Positions 32,530 to 41,362 of a DNA stretch of 43,479 nt are shown here, piece by piece. The DNA lies in the NCBI GenBank assembly GCA_964551305.1, contig CAZKBT010000025.1:1-43479 (forward strand), given 5' to 3'. Source of the DNA: JBAZDC01 sp041654595. GTDB lineage: Bacteria; Pseudomonadota; Gammaproteobacteria; Burkholderiales; Burkholderiaceae_B. The translations under genes and the position numbers were made by a program. Under the pieces are notes generated by a model. That model saw only the letters and a list, made by a program, of their open reading frames with translations. It was not told the DNA's origin and made no database searches. Numbering within the stretch: the stretch's first letter is position 1; every line of letters starts with the position of its first letter.

Positions 32530-32997
32530 ATGGAAAACCCTGATTTGGATAATATCGATTCCGGCATCGTGCGCATACTGCAGCGCCAAGCCGATATCAG
32601 TCAGGCCGCGCTGGCCGAGCATGTGGGTGCCTCCCCCGCGTCGTGCTGGCGGCGCATACGCAGGATGGAGGCCATGGGTATACTGGGGTCGACAGTCAGG
32701 CTGGTCGATCCCGATCTGGTCGGGCGCGGCCTGAACGTTTTCTGCCATGTGCGGATGAAAGAGCACGACGCCCAGGCGCGCAAGCAGTTCGAGCGTTTCG
32801 TCGAAAGCCACGAAGAGGTGCTCGAGTGCTACTCGATGTCCGGCGAATGGGATTATTTGCTGCGCATCGTCGTGGAGGACGTGCGGGGCTACGAACGTTT
32901 ATTGATGGAGCGTATTCTTGTGCATAACGCCGTAGCCACCTCGTCGTCCAGTTTCGCGCTCAAGCGGGTGAAGTACACGACCGCCTTGCCAATTTGA
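32530..32997 (+). CDS. Lrp/AsnC-family regulator
   Basis: A 155-residue feast/famine regulator. The N-terminal HTH covers LDNIDSGIVRILQRQADISQAALAEHVGASPASCWRRIRRMEAMGIL, followed by the RAM/AsnC effector domain with CHVRMKEHD, a VLECYSMSGEWDYLLRIVVED core and a final strand RVKYTTALPI. I start it at the ATG at 32530 (MENPDLDN), behind GGTGGA. Its position facing the E1-E2 operon matches BkdR-type control, in which the amino acid precursor of the 2-oxoacid is the effector; that is an inference from arrangement. The pirin gene follows 18 bp downstream. Confidence 0.92.
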   Translation: MENPDLDNIDSGIVRILQRQADISQAALAEHVGASPASCWRRIRRMEAMGILGSTVRLVDPDLVGRGLNVFCHVRMKEHDAQARKQFERFVESHEEVLECYSMSGEWDYLLRIVVEDVRGYERLLMERILVHNAVATSSSSFALKRVKYTTALPI

Positions 32998-33015
32998 ACT
33001 TTCAGGAGACTCGCC

Positions 33016-33942
33016 ATGCCGGATCCCATGCAACCCGATAGTCCTTTCGACGTGGTCGTGGTGCCGCGCACGCATGACCTGGGCGACAACTTCGAAGTCA
33101 GGAGGGTGTTGCCTTCCGTGCAGCGGCGCATGGTCGGCCCTTATGTGTTTCTCGATCAGATGGGGCCTCACGTTTTCTCGCCGGGCAAGGGGCTGGATGT
33201 ACGGCCGCACCCGCACATTGGGCTGGCGACCGTGACGTATTTGTACGACGGCGAGATTTTTCATCGGGACAGCGTCGGCAGCGCGCAAGCCATACGGCCC
33301 GGCGACGTCAACTGGATGACCGCGGGACGAGGCATCGTGCATTCGGAACGCACCGCGGCCGACGTGCGCCGGCGCGCGTCATCGTTGTTCGGCCTGCAGT
33401 GCTGGGTTGCGCTGCCGCGCGAGCACGAGGAAGACGAGCCTGGTTTCCGGCATATTTCCAAGAATGCGCTGCCGTTGGAGGAGGGCGAAGGCGTCACGGC
33501 CCGCATCATTGCCGGCCGCTTCTTCGGGCGGCGATCGCCCGCGCCGGTCTTGTCCGATCTTTTCCAGGTCGACGTGATCCTGGAACCGGGAGCCAGGCTC
33601 GACATTCCCGCCGAGTATCCGGAACAGGCCATATTCGTGACGCAAGGCATGCTGGATCTGGGCCGGGAAGGCTCGTTCGAGGCGGGGCGGCTGCTGGTGC
33701 TCAAGCCGGGCAAGGGTGTCACGGTCCGTGCCGGTGCAGCCGCGCCGGCACGGCTCATGATTCTGGGGGGCGAGCCCATGGACGGGCCGCGCCATCTAAG
33801 CTGGAATTTCGTTTCCAGCTCAGTGGAGCGCATAGAGCAGGCGAAAGACGATTGGCGTCACCAGCGCTTTGCCGCCGTGCCGGACGAGACGGAATTCATA
33901 CCTTTGCCCGACATGCCCGGCAAGCCTGTGCGCTATCCGTGA
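33016..33942 (+). CDS. Pirin-family protein
   Basis: Bicupin protein of 308 residues. The metal ligands of the N-terminal cupin are visible as His65 and His67 in RPHPHIGL, and His109 and Glu111 in GIVHSER; the second cupin lacks such residues, as usual. Bacterial pirins are reported variously as quercetin dioxygenases and as binders of metabolic enzymes, including a pyruvate dehydrogenase E1. Position next to a 2-oxoacid dehydrogenase fits the latter idea but does not prove it. It is probably co-transcribed with the Lrp-type regulator and preceded by AGGAG. Confidence 0.92.
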   Translation: MPDPMQPDSPFDVVVVPRTHDLGDNFEVRRVLPSVQRRMVGPYVFLDQMGPHVFSPGKGLDVRPHPHIGLATVTYLYDGEIFHRDSVGSAQAIRPGDVNWMTAGRGIVHSERTAADVRRRASSLFGLQCWVALPREHEEDEPGFRHISKNALPLEEGEGVTARIIAGRFFGRRSPAPVLSDLFQVDVILEPGARLDIPAEYPEQAIFVTQGMLDLGREGSFEAGRLLVLKPGKGVTVRAGAAAPARLMILGGEPMDGPRHLSWNFVSSSVERIEQAKDDWRHQRFAAVPDETEFIPLPDMPGKPVRYP

Positions 33943-33975
33943 CGGCGATCCACGCGGCGCGGCAGCCTTTTGCCC

Positions 33976-36027
33976 TCAATACGGCCCGCCTGCCAGCGCG
34001 ACGGTTCCGTCCCATGTGTCGTGAAACACGTCGAAAGACGAGCCGCCGCCTTCGGGCATTTCCGGAAGCAGGAAGCGGGTCCATGCCGCTTTGCCTCCCG
34101 CCTGCAATGGCACGTCTCCGGCGTTTTTCTCGTGGCGCCGCGTCATGATCAGGTAGGTCTGGGCGTCCCCGGGAAGACGAAAGGCAAGGTAAAGCCCGTC
34201 GCGCGTGGCGCGCAGGACGGGCGCCGACGCGGCGTGGTCGGCCAGTTTGACGTTCTCCGACGCTTCATGCAGCCAAAGGGCGCCGTTTACGCTCTCTTGC
34301 GCAACGATTACCGTAGCGCCTTGCGCACTGAGGGCAAGAGCGGGCCTGCCTATGTAGCGGATTCCCAGGTCGGTTGCGTCCGACCAGAGCGGTTTGGCAT
34401 CGCCGACGCCGTTGGGCGGGGGAAGCTGGGCGATATGCAGCAGGTGGCCCGTTTCCCGGTTCCGGAAATACACGTGCGTCAAGCCGCGCCCGTCGGATAG
34501 GACGCCGAGGCCGCCATCCGTCGGCGGGGCGGCGATCGCTTGCCATGCCGCCCACCCGCCGTTGCCGCCAGCCCGCCGGGACGTCACGAATAGGCCGCCC
34601 TCGCGATCGACGGCGAATACCATCAGCCTTCGGCTGTTGCCGACAATGGCCGGCATGGTCCGGCCGTGCGGCAGGGCGGGCAGCGCTGCCCACGCCGGCC
34701 ATGCCCGTTCGTCGCCGGAAGGCATGCTCCAGTAGTAGCGTCCGTCGTTTCCCGTAGCCACGGCGGCAAGCGGGGTCTCGGGACTGACGACAGGCGCATG
34801 AACGAGCCGCGAGCCCGGGATGGTTCTCCAGCCGCCCCAAGAACCTCGGGCATCCGGCAGGTTCAGCCAGATCTTTCCGATCGCATCCCGCGCCATGACG
34901 CCGATCGCGGCATCGGGATAGGAAAATGCGGATATCTGCTCGGGCGTGCGCCCTCCCAGCGCCAGCCAGCTGCTTCGTTGAGAATCCCAGAGGTTCGCGG
35001 CATTGTTCTCCTCGCCCGATGCGAACAGAAGCAGATTGCCGTCGGCGTCGGTCAAGAGCGCTGGCGCGGTGTCGTCCCGCGAGACGTAGTATTCCCGCTG
35101 CACCCAGGCTGCGGCGGGGCCTGTCGGTTGCGCGCACTGCTGAGAGCCGGCGCAATATTTTTGGTCTTGCCAGGCGTAGTACCGGAACGTTTCCGACTTC
35201 GCGCCGATCTCGTCGGGCGTCAGGTTGGCATCGCGTTCCTGGGTGGGGTAGTCGACGTAGCCGATCTGCGCGTAGTTTCCCGGAATCAGGATCATCGCCT
35301 CGCGCGTCAGCCTGGCGCTGGCGATATGGTCGGGGTGGTCATGGCCCGCGCAGCGCCAGCAGAGCTCGGAATACGGTATTGCCACTGTGTCGTCCATGTG
35401 ACGGACCGTGGTGGGCTCATACGACTGGATGATCCGCGCGAGGGTCGCCACCAGTTCCTGACGGGTGTAGACGTCGCCGCGGGTGCCGCGGGTATCGACG
35501 AAATGCCCTGGAACGGACTCGAGCCGGCTCAGGGGAGTAAGGCTGCCCCAGCCTTTGCCCAGCCAGGGATCTTTCAGTCGCATATGCCAGAGCTGGATGC
35601 GCGGATCGCCTAGCAGGGTAAAGTACGTGATCTGGTATGCGCCGATCGCGGCTATACCCTGTCTCCAGATGTCGGCCTGCCCGGCCATATGGGAATAGGC
35701 TGCCCGCACGCCGCGTTCCCGGCTCAGCATATAGCCGTTGCCGGCATTGCGTTCGGCCGCCGTCAGATAAACCACGCGCACGCAACCGCCCGCCCGTATG
35801 GAAGCGGCGATGTCCGGATTCATGAAAAGAAGATCGTCGTCCTGGTGCGCCACGACGACCAGGTCCTTGATGCCGGCGCAGCGCGCCAGGTCGGGCGAGC
35901 CGACCTCGACGCCCAGCGATGTCCGTGTTGACAGCGCAAGCAGGACCGATGCCATTCCCCGCAGAGCCGCACGAACGGCGGGTCGGATGACGAACCTGAG
36001 GCGGCGCGTAAAGGGCTGGGTAGCCAT
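33976..36027 (-). CDS. PIG-L deacetylase with C-terminal propeller-like domain
   Basis: A 683-residue, probably exported protein. The N-terminus has Arg-rich residues followed by a hydrophobic stretch (AALRGMASVLLALS). The PIG-L/LmbE domain (about 54-290) has its zinc motif as His61-Gln-Asp63-Asp64-Asp, a variant of HPDDE, and the second motif as GHDHPDH (His231, Asp233, His234). Residues from about 320 on contain a recurring pattern of WxxW followed by short strands (for example WGGWRTIP, WPAWAALP, WAAWQAIA), like blades of a PLL-type lectin or sialidase-like propeller. PIG-L enzymes remove acetyl from N-acetylglucosamine derivatives, so a secreted glycan deacetylase with a carbohydrate-binding region is a reasonable guess. 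The start is uncertain: an ATG at 36027 without a clear ribosome-binding site. Confidence 0.82.
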   Translation of the reverse strand: MATQPFTRRLRFVIRPAVRAALRGMASVLLALSTRTSLGVEVGSPDLARCAGIKDLVVVAHQDDDLLFMNPDIAASIRAGGCVRVVYLTAAERNAGNGYMLSRERGVRAAYSHMAGQADIWRQGIAAIGAYQITYFTLLGDPRIQLWHMRLKDPWLGKGWGSLTPLSRLESVPGHFVDTRGTRGDVYTRQELVATLARIIQSYEPTTVRHMDDTVAIPYSELCWRCAGHDHPDHIASARLTREAMILIPGNYAQIGYVDYPTQERDANLTPDEIGAKSETFRYYAWQDQKYCAGSQQCAQPTGPAAAWVQREYYVSRDDTAPALLTDADGNLLLFASGEENNAANLWDSQRSSWLALGGRTPEQISAFSYPDAAIGVMARDAIGKIWLNLPDARGSWGGWRTIPGSRLVHAPVVSPETPLAAVATGNDGRYYWSMPSGDERAWPAWAALPALPHGRTMPAIVGNSRRLMVFAVDREGGLFVTSRRAGGNGGWAAWQAIAAPPTDGGLGVLSDGRGLTHVYFRNRETGHLLHIAQLPPPNGVGDAKPLWSDATDLGIRYIGRPALALSAQGATVIVAQESVNGALWLHEASENVKLADHAASAPVLRATRDGLYLAFRLPGDAQTYLIMTRRHEKNAGDVPLQAGGKAAWTRFLLPEMPEGGGSSFDVFHDTWDGTVALAGGPY

Positions 36028-36254
36028 GGGGAAGGGTGTGTCGAAAAGGACGGGGGAGTCAAGCCGGCTGACGGACCGGGGAAAACGTAACGGATCTTTG
36101 CGGGGACGCGTCGCGCAGTATAGCGCCGTCGGCGCCGTGACGGGAAGAGGGAATGGATGGCGGGCTGCCACTGCCGGACGTTGGAGGCGAACTTCGACAT
36201 CCGGCGGTGAGCATTATGACGCGAGGCCCAAAAGGGCAGGCTGCGGGGCGGGGT

Positions 36255-37397
36255 CTACTCGACGCTATACAGCTTGCGGTCGAGCCGGGTCAGGCGCCGG
36301 GGCCCGGCTTTGTCGACCAGGACGGTTTCGCTGACCGCCAGGCCCATGGCCGACGTGTACATGTGAAAAACCATGCCGGCTTCCAGCGTCCAATCGGAGG
36401 CTGGGCCCAATACCCTGGTGAAATCGCTGGATCGTATCGGCTGCTGCGAATAATAGCCCAGCGTGTAGCCCGTGATGTTGTCGTAGCTGTCTCGCAGGCC
36501 GGCTTCGAGCACGCCGTCGCGCAGCAGCGCGTCGACTTGGCGTGCCGGGGCGCCGGGGACCATGGCGGCGATCTGGCGGTCCTGCAGCTCGATCAGCCGT
36601 TGCGCGGTGTCTTCCTGAGCCGCCGTGGGGCGCCCCATGACGACGCTGCGCATCAGCCGGGCGCTGTAGCCGCGAAACCGGGGAACCAGCTCCAGGTGCA
36701 GGATATCGCCTTCCTGCATGGGCGTGTCGTGCAGATGGCCATGCAGGAATCCCCATCCTTTGCCGTAAGTGATGGGGCCCACATGTCCGGGCGACGCGCC
36801 CAGTTCGATGTAGCGGCGGGCGGCAAAAGCGGCCATGTCGCGCCCGCTCATGCCCGGCCGCACGCGCTCGGTGATTTCACGCATCGTGGTGTCGGCGATG
36901 ACGCAAGCCTGCTCGATATGCCGGATCTCGGCTTCGGACTTGATCAGGCGCAGCTCCCAAGGTACGCTCGTCATTTCCGTAAAGGTCGCTTGCGGCAGCG
37001 CATTCTGGAGTCGGCGAAAGACGTCCACGGTCATGCCGTGGCTGCCGAAGTCCAGGCCCAGCTTGACGCGGGAGCCGTAGCGCCTGGAGATTTCCGCGGC
37101 TAGCAGCGCGACGGGATCTTCGCCGTCCGCATAGCCCACATGCGCCTTGAACCAGGCTGCTTCCAGAAAAGGCGCCGTATCCAGGCTGCGCAGCACCATG
37201 ACGGGCTCGCCTTCCAGCGGAATCAGGCATGCCCGGTAATAGCTGATCGAACGCTCATAGCCTGTGAAGTACGCAAGTATCTCGATATCGTCCAGCAGCA
37301 TCGCATCGACCGAGCGTTCTCTCATGACCTGGCGCAGCCTGGCCAGGCGGTGCGCGAATTCAGAGCCGTCGAAAGGGGGGATGGATGCTGCGGTCAT
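36255..37397 (-). CDS. M24-family protein, metal-free creatinase/ectoine-hydrolase-like
   Basis: A 380-residue pita-bread-fold protein with an N-terminal creatinase-type domain (about 10-145) and a C-terminal M24 domain. The metal ligands of M24 peptidases are not kept. In the block starting Gly230-Asp231, the first Asp is Glu236 and the second is Arg247. GHGIG is replaced by GYTLG and the EPG Glu by Tyr in GMVFHMYTSAM; only the last Glu (SETVLV) remains. Creatinase and ectoine hydrolase DoeA show the same kind of loss, and GMVFHM resembles DoeA, so it is more likely an amidino/amide hydrolase than a dipeptidase. The ATG at 37397 follows AAGGAG and overlaps the permease stop as ATGA. It is last in the ABC operon. 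Confidence 0.85.
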   Translation of the reverse strand: MTAASIPPFDGSEFAHRLARLRQVMRERSVDAMLLDDIEILAYFTGYERSISYYRACLIPLEGEPVMVLRSLDTAPFLEAAWFKAHVGYADGEDPVALLAAEISRRYGSRVKLGLDFGSHGMTVDVFRRLQNALPQATFTEMTSVPWELRLIKSEAEIRHIEQACVIADTTMREITERVRPGMSGRDMAAFAARRYIELGASPGHVGPITYGKGWGFLHGHLHDTPMQEGDILHLELVPRFRGYSARLMRSVVMGRPTAAQEDTAQRLIELQDRQIAAMVPGAPARQVDALLRDGVLEAGLRDSYDNITGYTLGYYSQQPIRSSDFTRVLGPASDWTLEAGMVFHMYTSAMGLAVSETVLVDKAGPRRLTRLDRKLYSVE

Positions 37398-38176
37398 GCT
37401 TGCTCCTTGCGTTGCAGAAAATTGCCGACGGCCAGCGCGACCGCCGAAAACAGAATCAACATCGCGCTCACGGCGGCGATGGACGGATCCAATTGGAACT
37501 GCACCGCATTCCATATCCGCACGGGCAGCGTCTGCTGCTCGGGCGAGGAAAGGAACATGGCGACCAGCAGTTCGTCGAACGAGCTGAGAAACGAAAAGAT
37601 CGCGGAGGCGGCGATACCCGGCGCGATCAAGGGCAGCGTGATGCGCCGCAAGGCGACCAGGCGACTGGCGCCCAGACTGCAAGCCGCGAGTTCCAAGCGA
37701 GTGTCGAATGCCTGCAGCGTTGCCGACAGGATGATCGTCGAGACAGGAATGGCCAGGGCGACGTGGCCGAGGACGATGCCCGCGAAGGCAGGTAGTCTGA
37801 TCGAGGAAAAGAAGAAAAACACCGCGATCGAGGTAATGATGTTGGGCACGATCATAGGCAGAAGAATGACGGCGTACACGATTTTCTTTCCGTGAAAATC
37901 CGTGCGTACCAATGCCAGCGCCGCAGCCAAGGCAAGCAGTACCGCGCAGATCGTGGACAGCAAGGCGACGATGAAGCTCAGGCGCAACGACGCCAGCCAG
38001 CCCGGGTCCGACAGTACCGTGTCGAACCAGCGCAACGACAGGCCCTCGGGCGGAAAGGACAGATAGTCCGAAGGATTGAGTGCCAGGGGAAAGATGATGA
38101 GTATGGGCACCACCAGGAATGCCAGCACGAGCGCGCTAACGATCCTGATGAACCAGCCAGGCATGCGTTCTTTCAT
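37394..38176 (-). CDS. ABC transporter permease (PotC-like)
   Basis: Second membrane subunit of a polyamine/opine-type ABC importer; 260 residues, six predicted helices. The binding-protein-dependent transport signature that contacts the ATPase is ELAACSLGASRLVALRRITLPLIAPGI. The true start is the ATG at 38176, sharing one base with the stop of the preceding permease. The same frame is open far to the right, through the neighbouring permease gene and into the ATPase gene, but that extension is out of frame with those genes and is not a fusion. The gene ends in an ATGA overlap with the M24 gene. Confidence 0.93.
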   Translation of the reverse strand: MKERMPGWFIRIVSALVLAFLVVPILIIFPLALNPSDYLSFPPEGLSLRWFDTVLSDPGWLASLRLSFIVALLSTICAVLLALAAALALVRTDFHGKKIVYAVILLPMIVPNIITSIAVFFFFSSIRLPAFAGIVLGHVALAIPVSTIILSATLQAFDTRLELAACSLGASRLVALRRITLPLIAPGIAASAIFSFLSSFDELLVAMFLSSPEQQTLPVRIWNAVQFQLDPSIAAVSAMLILFSAVALAVGNFLQRKEQA

Positions 38177-39048
38177 TATTGTTTGGCCCTGAAAAGATGT
38201 TCCATGCCAACCACGCGTTCGTACACGAAGAAGGCGATGAGGGTCAATGCCAGCAGCACGGCGGCCAGCGACGAGGCGAATGACCAGTCGAAGTAAGTTT
38301 CCACCTGTTGCTGGATGACCATGGAGATCATCGTATCGAGATCGCTGCCCATCAGCGCGGGCGTGACGAAGAAGCCCAGGCTCATGATGAATACGATCAA
38401 TCCGCCGGCGGCGATTCCGGGGAACGTCAACGGCAGGAAGATGCGCAGGAAAGCCGACAGGCGGCTGGCGCCCAGGCTGTGCGCCGCCCGCAGCAGCGAG
38501 CTGTCTATGCCGCGCATTACGCTGTAGAGTGCCAGCACCATGTACGGCAGCAGCACATAGCTCATGCCCAGCAGCACGGCGAACCGGTTGTACATGAGCG
38601 CCAGAGGGCTGTCGATGAGGCCCAGGTCGATGAGCAGCCGATTGACGATGCCGTCCGTGCCCAGCAAGACCATCCAGGCGTAAGTGCGCACCAATATGCT
38701 GGTGAAGTAGGGAATGATGACCAATATCATCAACAATCCCGCCATCCGAGGCCGCAAGGCCGATAGCAGGTAGGCCAGCGGATAGCCTAGCAGCAGCGTG
38801 CAAAGCGTCGTCAACAGCGAGATCTGGAACGTGATGGAGATGATCTTCAGCCAAACGGGTTCGCTGGCCAGGCGCGCGTAATGCTCCAGCGTGTAGCCTT
38901 GGCCCTGTCCGTCCAGGCTGCGCAGCAGCATGTCGGCCATGGGGTAGATGAAGAAAACGAGCAGGAACAGCAAGGCGGGCGCGAGCAGCACCCATGGCCG
39001 TGGCCTTCCCGCTCCGCCTTGGGAGGGGCTTGCGAGGCCGGCCGTCAT
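38176..39048 (-). CDS. ABC transporter permease (PotB-like)
   Basis: First membrane subunit, 290 residues, six helices. It begins with a short cytoplasmic tail and WVLLAPALLFLLVFFIYPMADML, typical of PotB/spermidine-type permeases. The ATPase-contacting loop reads LLRAAHSLGASRLSAFLRIFLPLTFPGI. The start overlaps the ATPase stop by four bases (ATGA), indicating tight translational coupling. Confidence 0.94.
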   Translation of the reverse strand: MTAGLASPSQGGAGRPRPWVLLAPALLFLLVFFIYPMADMLLRSLDGQGQGYTLEHYARLASEPVWLKIISITFQISLLTTLCTLLLGYPLAYLLSALRPRMAGLLMILVIIPYFTSILVRTYAWMVLLGTDGIVNRLLIDLGLIDSPLALMYNRFAVLLGMSYVLLPYMVLALYSVMRGIDSSLLRAAHSLGASRLSAFLRIFLPLTFPGIAAGGLIVFIMSLGFFVTPALMGSDLDTMISMVIQQQVETYFDWSFASSLAAVLLALTLIAFFVYERVVGMEHLFRAKQ

Positions 39049-40214
39049 GACCTTGCTCCATCGTCGCCGGCCAGAAGCCAGCCGTCCTCGTAAGCCCAGT
39101 GCACGGATACTGCTTGTCCGGGCGCGTGCTGGCCGGATCCTGTGCGGTTGGCTTCTTGGACTTGTATGGTCGTTCCGTCCGGCAGGCGCACGAGGCTGCG
39201 CGTGGCGTGGCCGAGATAAACGACCTCCTGGACGGCGCCGACGAGCCGGTTGGTTCCCGCATGGCTTGCGTCCGCGTTGCGCAGGCGCAGCTTCTCCGGC
39301 CGCAGCACCAGGGTGGCCGCTGCGCCGGATGCCAGAGTTGGCGCGCCGCGCACCGTGGCGGTCGATCCGTCGGGAAGGCCGACCGTGGTCGGAGCATTGT
39401 CATCCGGGCGGGACAGCACGCGGGTTTCCACGAAGTTGGATTGTCCGATGAAGTCGGCGACCCAGCGGTTCGCCGGCCGTTCGTACAGGTCGGCCGGCCG
39501 GCCGATTTGCACGATGCGCCCGCCCTGCATGACGGCGATGCGGTTCGACATGGTCAGCGCTTCTTCCTGGTCGTGGGTAACGTACACGACTGTCGCGCCC
39601 AGTTCGTTATGGATGCGCTTGATCTCCATCTGCATGTGCTCGCGCAGTTTTTTGTCGAGCGCCCCCAGCGGCTCGTCCATGAGCAGGACGCGTGGGCCGA
39701 AGACCAGGGCGCGGGCCAGGGCGACGCGCTGTTGTTGTCCTCCTGATAACTGACGAGGATAACTGTCGCCTTTGTCCGGCAAGTGCACCATGTCCAGCGC
39801 GTCGCGCACCAGCCGTTCGCGCTCGGCTCGGCCGATCTTGCGCATCTCCAGCGGGAAGGCGATGTTCTGTCGCACGGTCAAGTGCGGAAACAGCGAATAG
39901 TTCTGGAAAACGACGCCGAGGTTGCGGCGCGACGCGGGCAGTCCGTTGACGGACTTGCCGTCGATCCGGATTTCGCCTGACGAGGGATCGGTGAAGCCCG
40001 CGATCATCATCAGGGTGGTGGTTTTGCCGGAGCCGCTCGCCCCAAGGAGCGTAACGAATTCGCCAGGCTCGATGTCCAGGCTTACGTCCTGCACGGCGGC
40101 GGATTTGCCGTAGTATTTGTTGACTTGACTCAACGACAGGCCCGCGCCGATGGGCGCGCGCGCCGTCGCCGCGCCGGCCGAGGCGGGGCGATCCGATGAT
40201 TGGACTTCTTGCAT
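39045..40214 (-). CDS. ABC transporter ATP-binding protein (PotA-like)
   Basis: A 389-residue ATPase of the spermidine/putrescine-iron class. Walker A is GASGSGKTT (Lys64), the Q-loop is VFQNYSLFPHLTV, the signature is LSGGQQQRVALARAL, Walker B is VLLMDEPLGALD, and the switch is VYVTHDQEEAL. The last 110 residues form the TOBE domain usual in this class, with a VVYLGHATRSLVRLPDG strand pair. The N-terminal ~25 residues are Ala-rich and may be extra. It lies 17 bp behind the binding-protein gene. Confidence 0.95.
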   Translation of the reverse strand: MQEVQSSDRPASAGAATARAPIGAGLSLSQVNKYYGKSAAVQDVSLDIEPGEFVTLLGASGSGKTTTLMMIAGFTDPSSGEIRIDGKSVNGLPASRRNLGVVFQNYSLFPHLTVRQNIAFPLEMRKIGRAERERLVRDALDMVHLPDKGDSYPRQLSGGQQQRVALARALVFGPRVLLMDEPLGALDKKLREHMQMEIKRIHNELGATVVYVTHDQEEALTMSNRIAVMQGGRIVQIGRPADLYERPANRWVADFIGQSNFVETRVLSRPDDNAPTTVGLPDGSTATVRGAPTLASGAAATLVLRPEKLRLRNADASHAGTNRLVGAVQEVVYLGHATRSLVRLPDGTTIQVQEANRTGSGQHAPGQAVSVHWAYEDGWLLAGDDGARS

Positions 40215-40231
40215 GATCTACGTCGCTCCGA

Positions 40232-41311
40232 TCAACCCAGCACCCAGGATTGCCACCGCCGTCCAACCGCGGAGAGGTTCTCCAGCCACCAGGCATAATC
40301 CATGTCGAAGGAGTTGCGGTAGTGCTCGGGCTCGCTCGGCAATTTTTGCGCATTTTCCTTTGCGACGTATTGCATGGCCTCCCGGTTCGTCGGGCCGTAT
40401 GCGATGTACTTGGCGATCTCGGCCTGCACTTTCGGTTGCATGGCGAAATCCACGTACTTTTGGGCGTTCTCGGCGTTGGGCGCGCCCTTGAGCACGGCGA
40501 ATCCCTGTACTTCGCGACGGGCCTGGTTCCATTCGATAGCCAGCGGCGCGCCCTTGTCGATGAGGTCTTGCGCGCGGCCGCTCCAGATAGCGCCCAGCAC
40601 GGCTTCTTTGCGTTCCAGCAACTGTGCCGAGATCGCGCCCGTTTCCCACCATTTCACGACGGCGGGCTTGACCTTGCTCAGCGAGCCGAAAGCATGCTCG
40701 ATGTCGATCGGATAGATCTTGTCCATGGAGCCGCCGGCGGCAAGGACGGCGAATTCCAACGGCACCGAGCCGGCCGATTGGCTGGCGATGGTGCGCGAGC
40801 CCGGGAATTTTTCGATGTCCCAGAACTCGGCCCAGGTGCGGGGGTGGTTCTCGGTGGAGAAGACCTGGGTGTTGTAGACCAATACCGTTGCGAAATAGAG
40901 ATTGCCTGTGAAATTGGGCTTGCGCACCGCCTCGTAGATGTCCGCGGGGTTGGTGTAGGTCATGCCGTCGTAGTTCAATGGCGCCAGCAGCCCGTCCGCA
41001 TCGAATGAATAAAGGCTGGGCAGGCCGATGTCCACCACATCCATTGCGCGGCCGGCTTGCACCATGGCGCGGACTTGTCCGGCGCTGGCCGTCTGCAGGA
41101 CGACCTCGATGCCCGTGGCTTCGGTGAAAGGGCCGTGTATGGCTTGTTTCATTGCCTCGTCGTAGGCGCCGCCCAAGCTGCGCACGATGACGCGCTGCCT
41201 GGCTTGGGCCCGGACCATCGGCGCACCAAGCGCGGCGGCTGCGATGCCGGCCTTTATAAGCGTGCGCCGCGTGCGCGACGGCTGGTGTATTGTCAATTTT
41301 TTCTCCATCAT
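40232..41311 (-). CDS. ABC transporter periplasmic substrate-binding protein (PotD-like)
   Basis: A 359-residue extracellular solute-binding protein of the PotD/ opine-type family. The signal peptide has a twin-arginine motif (SRTRRTLIKAG) and a hydrophobic core ending MVRAQA, so export by Tat is likely. The mature part opens VIVRSLGGAYDEAMKQAIHGPFTEATGIEV, typical of binding proteins for polyamine-like and amino-acid-derived substrates. Residues that would define the ligand cannot be read without a structure. I use the ATG at 41311 behind AGGGGA. The lyase gene ends 51 bp upstream. Confidence 0.93.
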   Translation of the reverse strand: MMEKKLTIHQPSRTRRTLIKAGIAAAALGAPMVRAQARQRVIVRSLGGAYDEAMKQAIHGPFTEATGIEVVLQTASAGQVRAMVQAGRAMDVVDIGLPSLYSFDADGLLAPLNYDGMTYTNPADIYEAVRKPNFTGNLYFATVLVYNTQVFSTENHPRTWAEFWDIEKFPGSRTIASQSAGSVPLEFAVLAAGGSMDKIYPIDIEHAFGSLSKVKPAVVKWWETGAISAQLLERKEAVLGAIWSGRAQDLIDKGAPLAIEWNQARREVQGFAVLKGAPNAENAQKYVDFAMQPKVQAEIAKYIAYGPTNREAMQYVAKENAQKLPSEPEHYRNSFDMDYAWWLENLSAVGRRWQSWVLG

Positions 41312-41362
41312 GAAAGTTCCCCTTTTCTCGGTTGAATGCATCAATATTGGCCCGGACGCCGC

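Noticed and set aside
38177..39403. Apparent N-terminal extension that would make the second permease a 669-residue protein
   Set aside because: The extension runs out of frame through the first permease and the end of the ATPase gene; the family sequence and the stop/start overlap fix the start at 38176.
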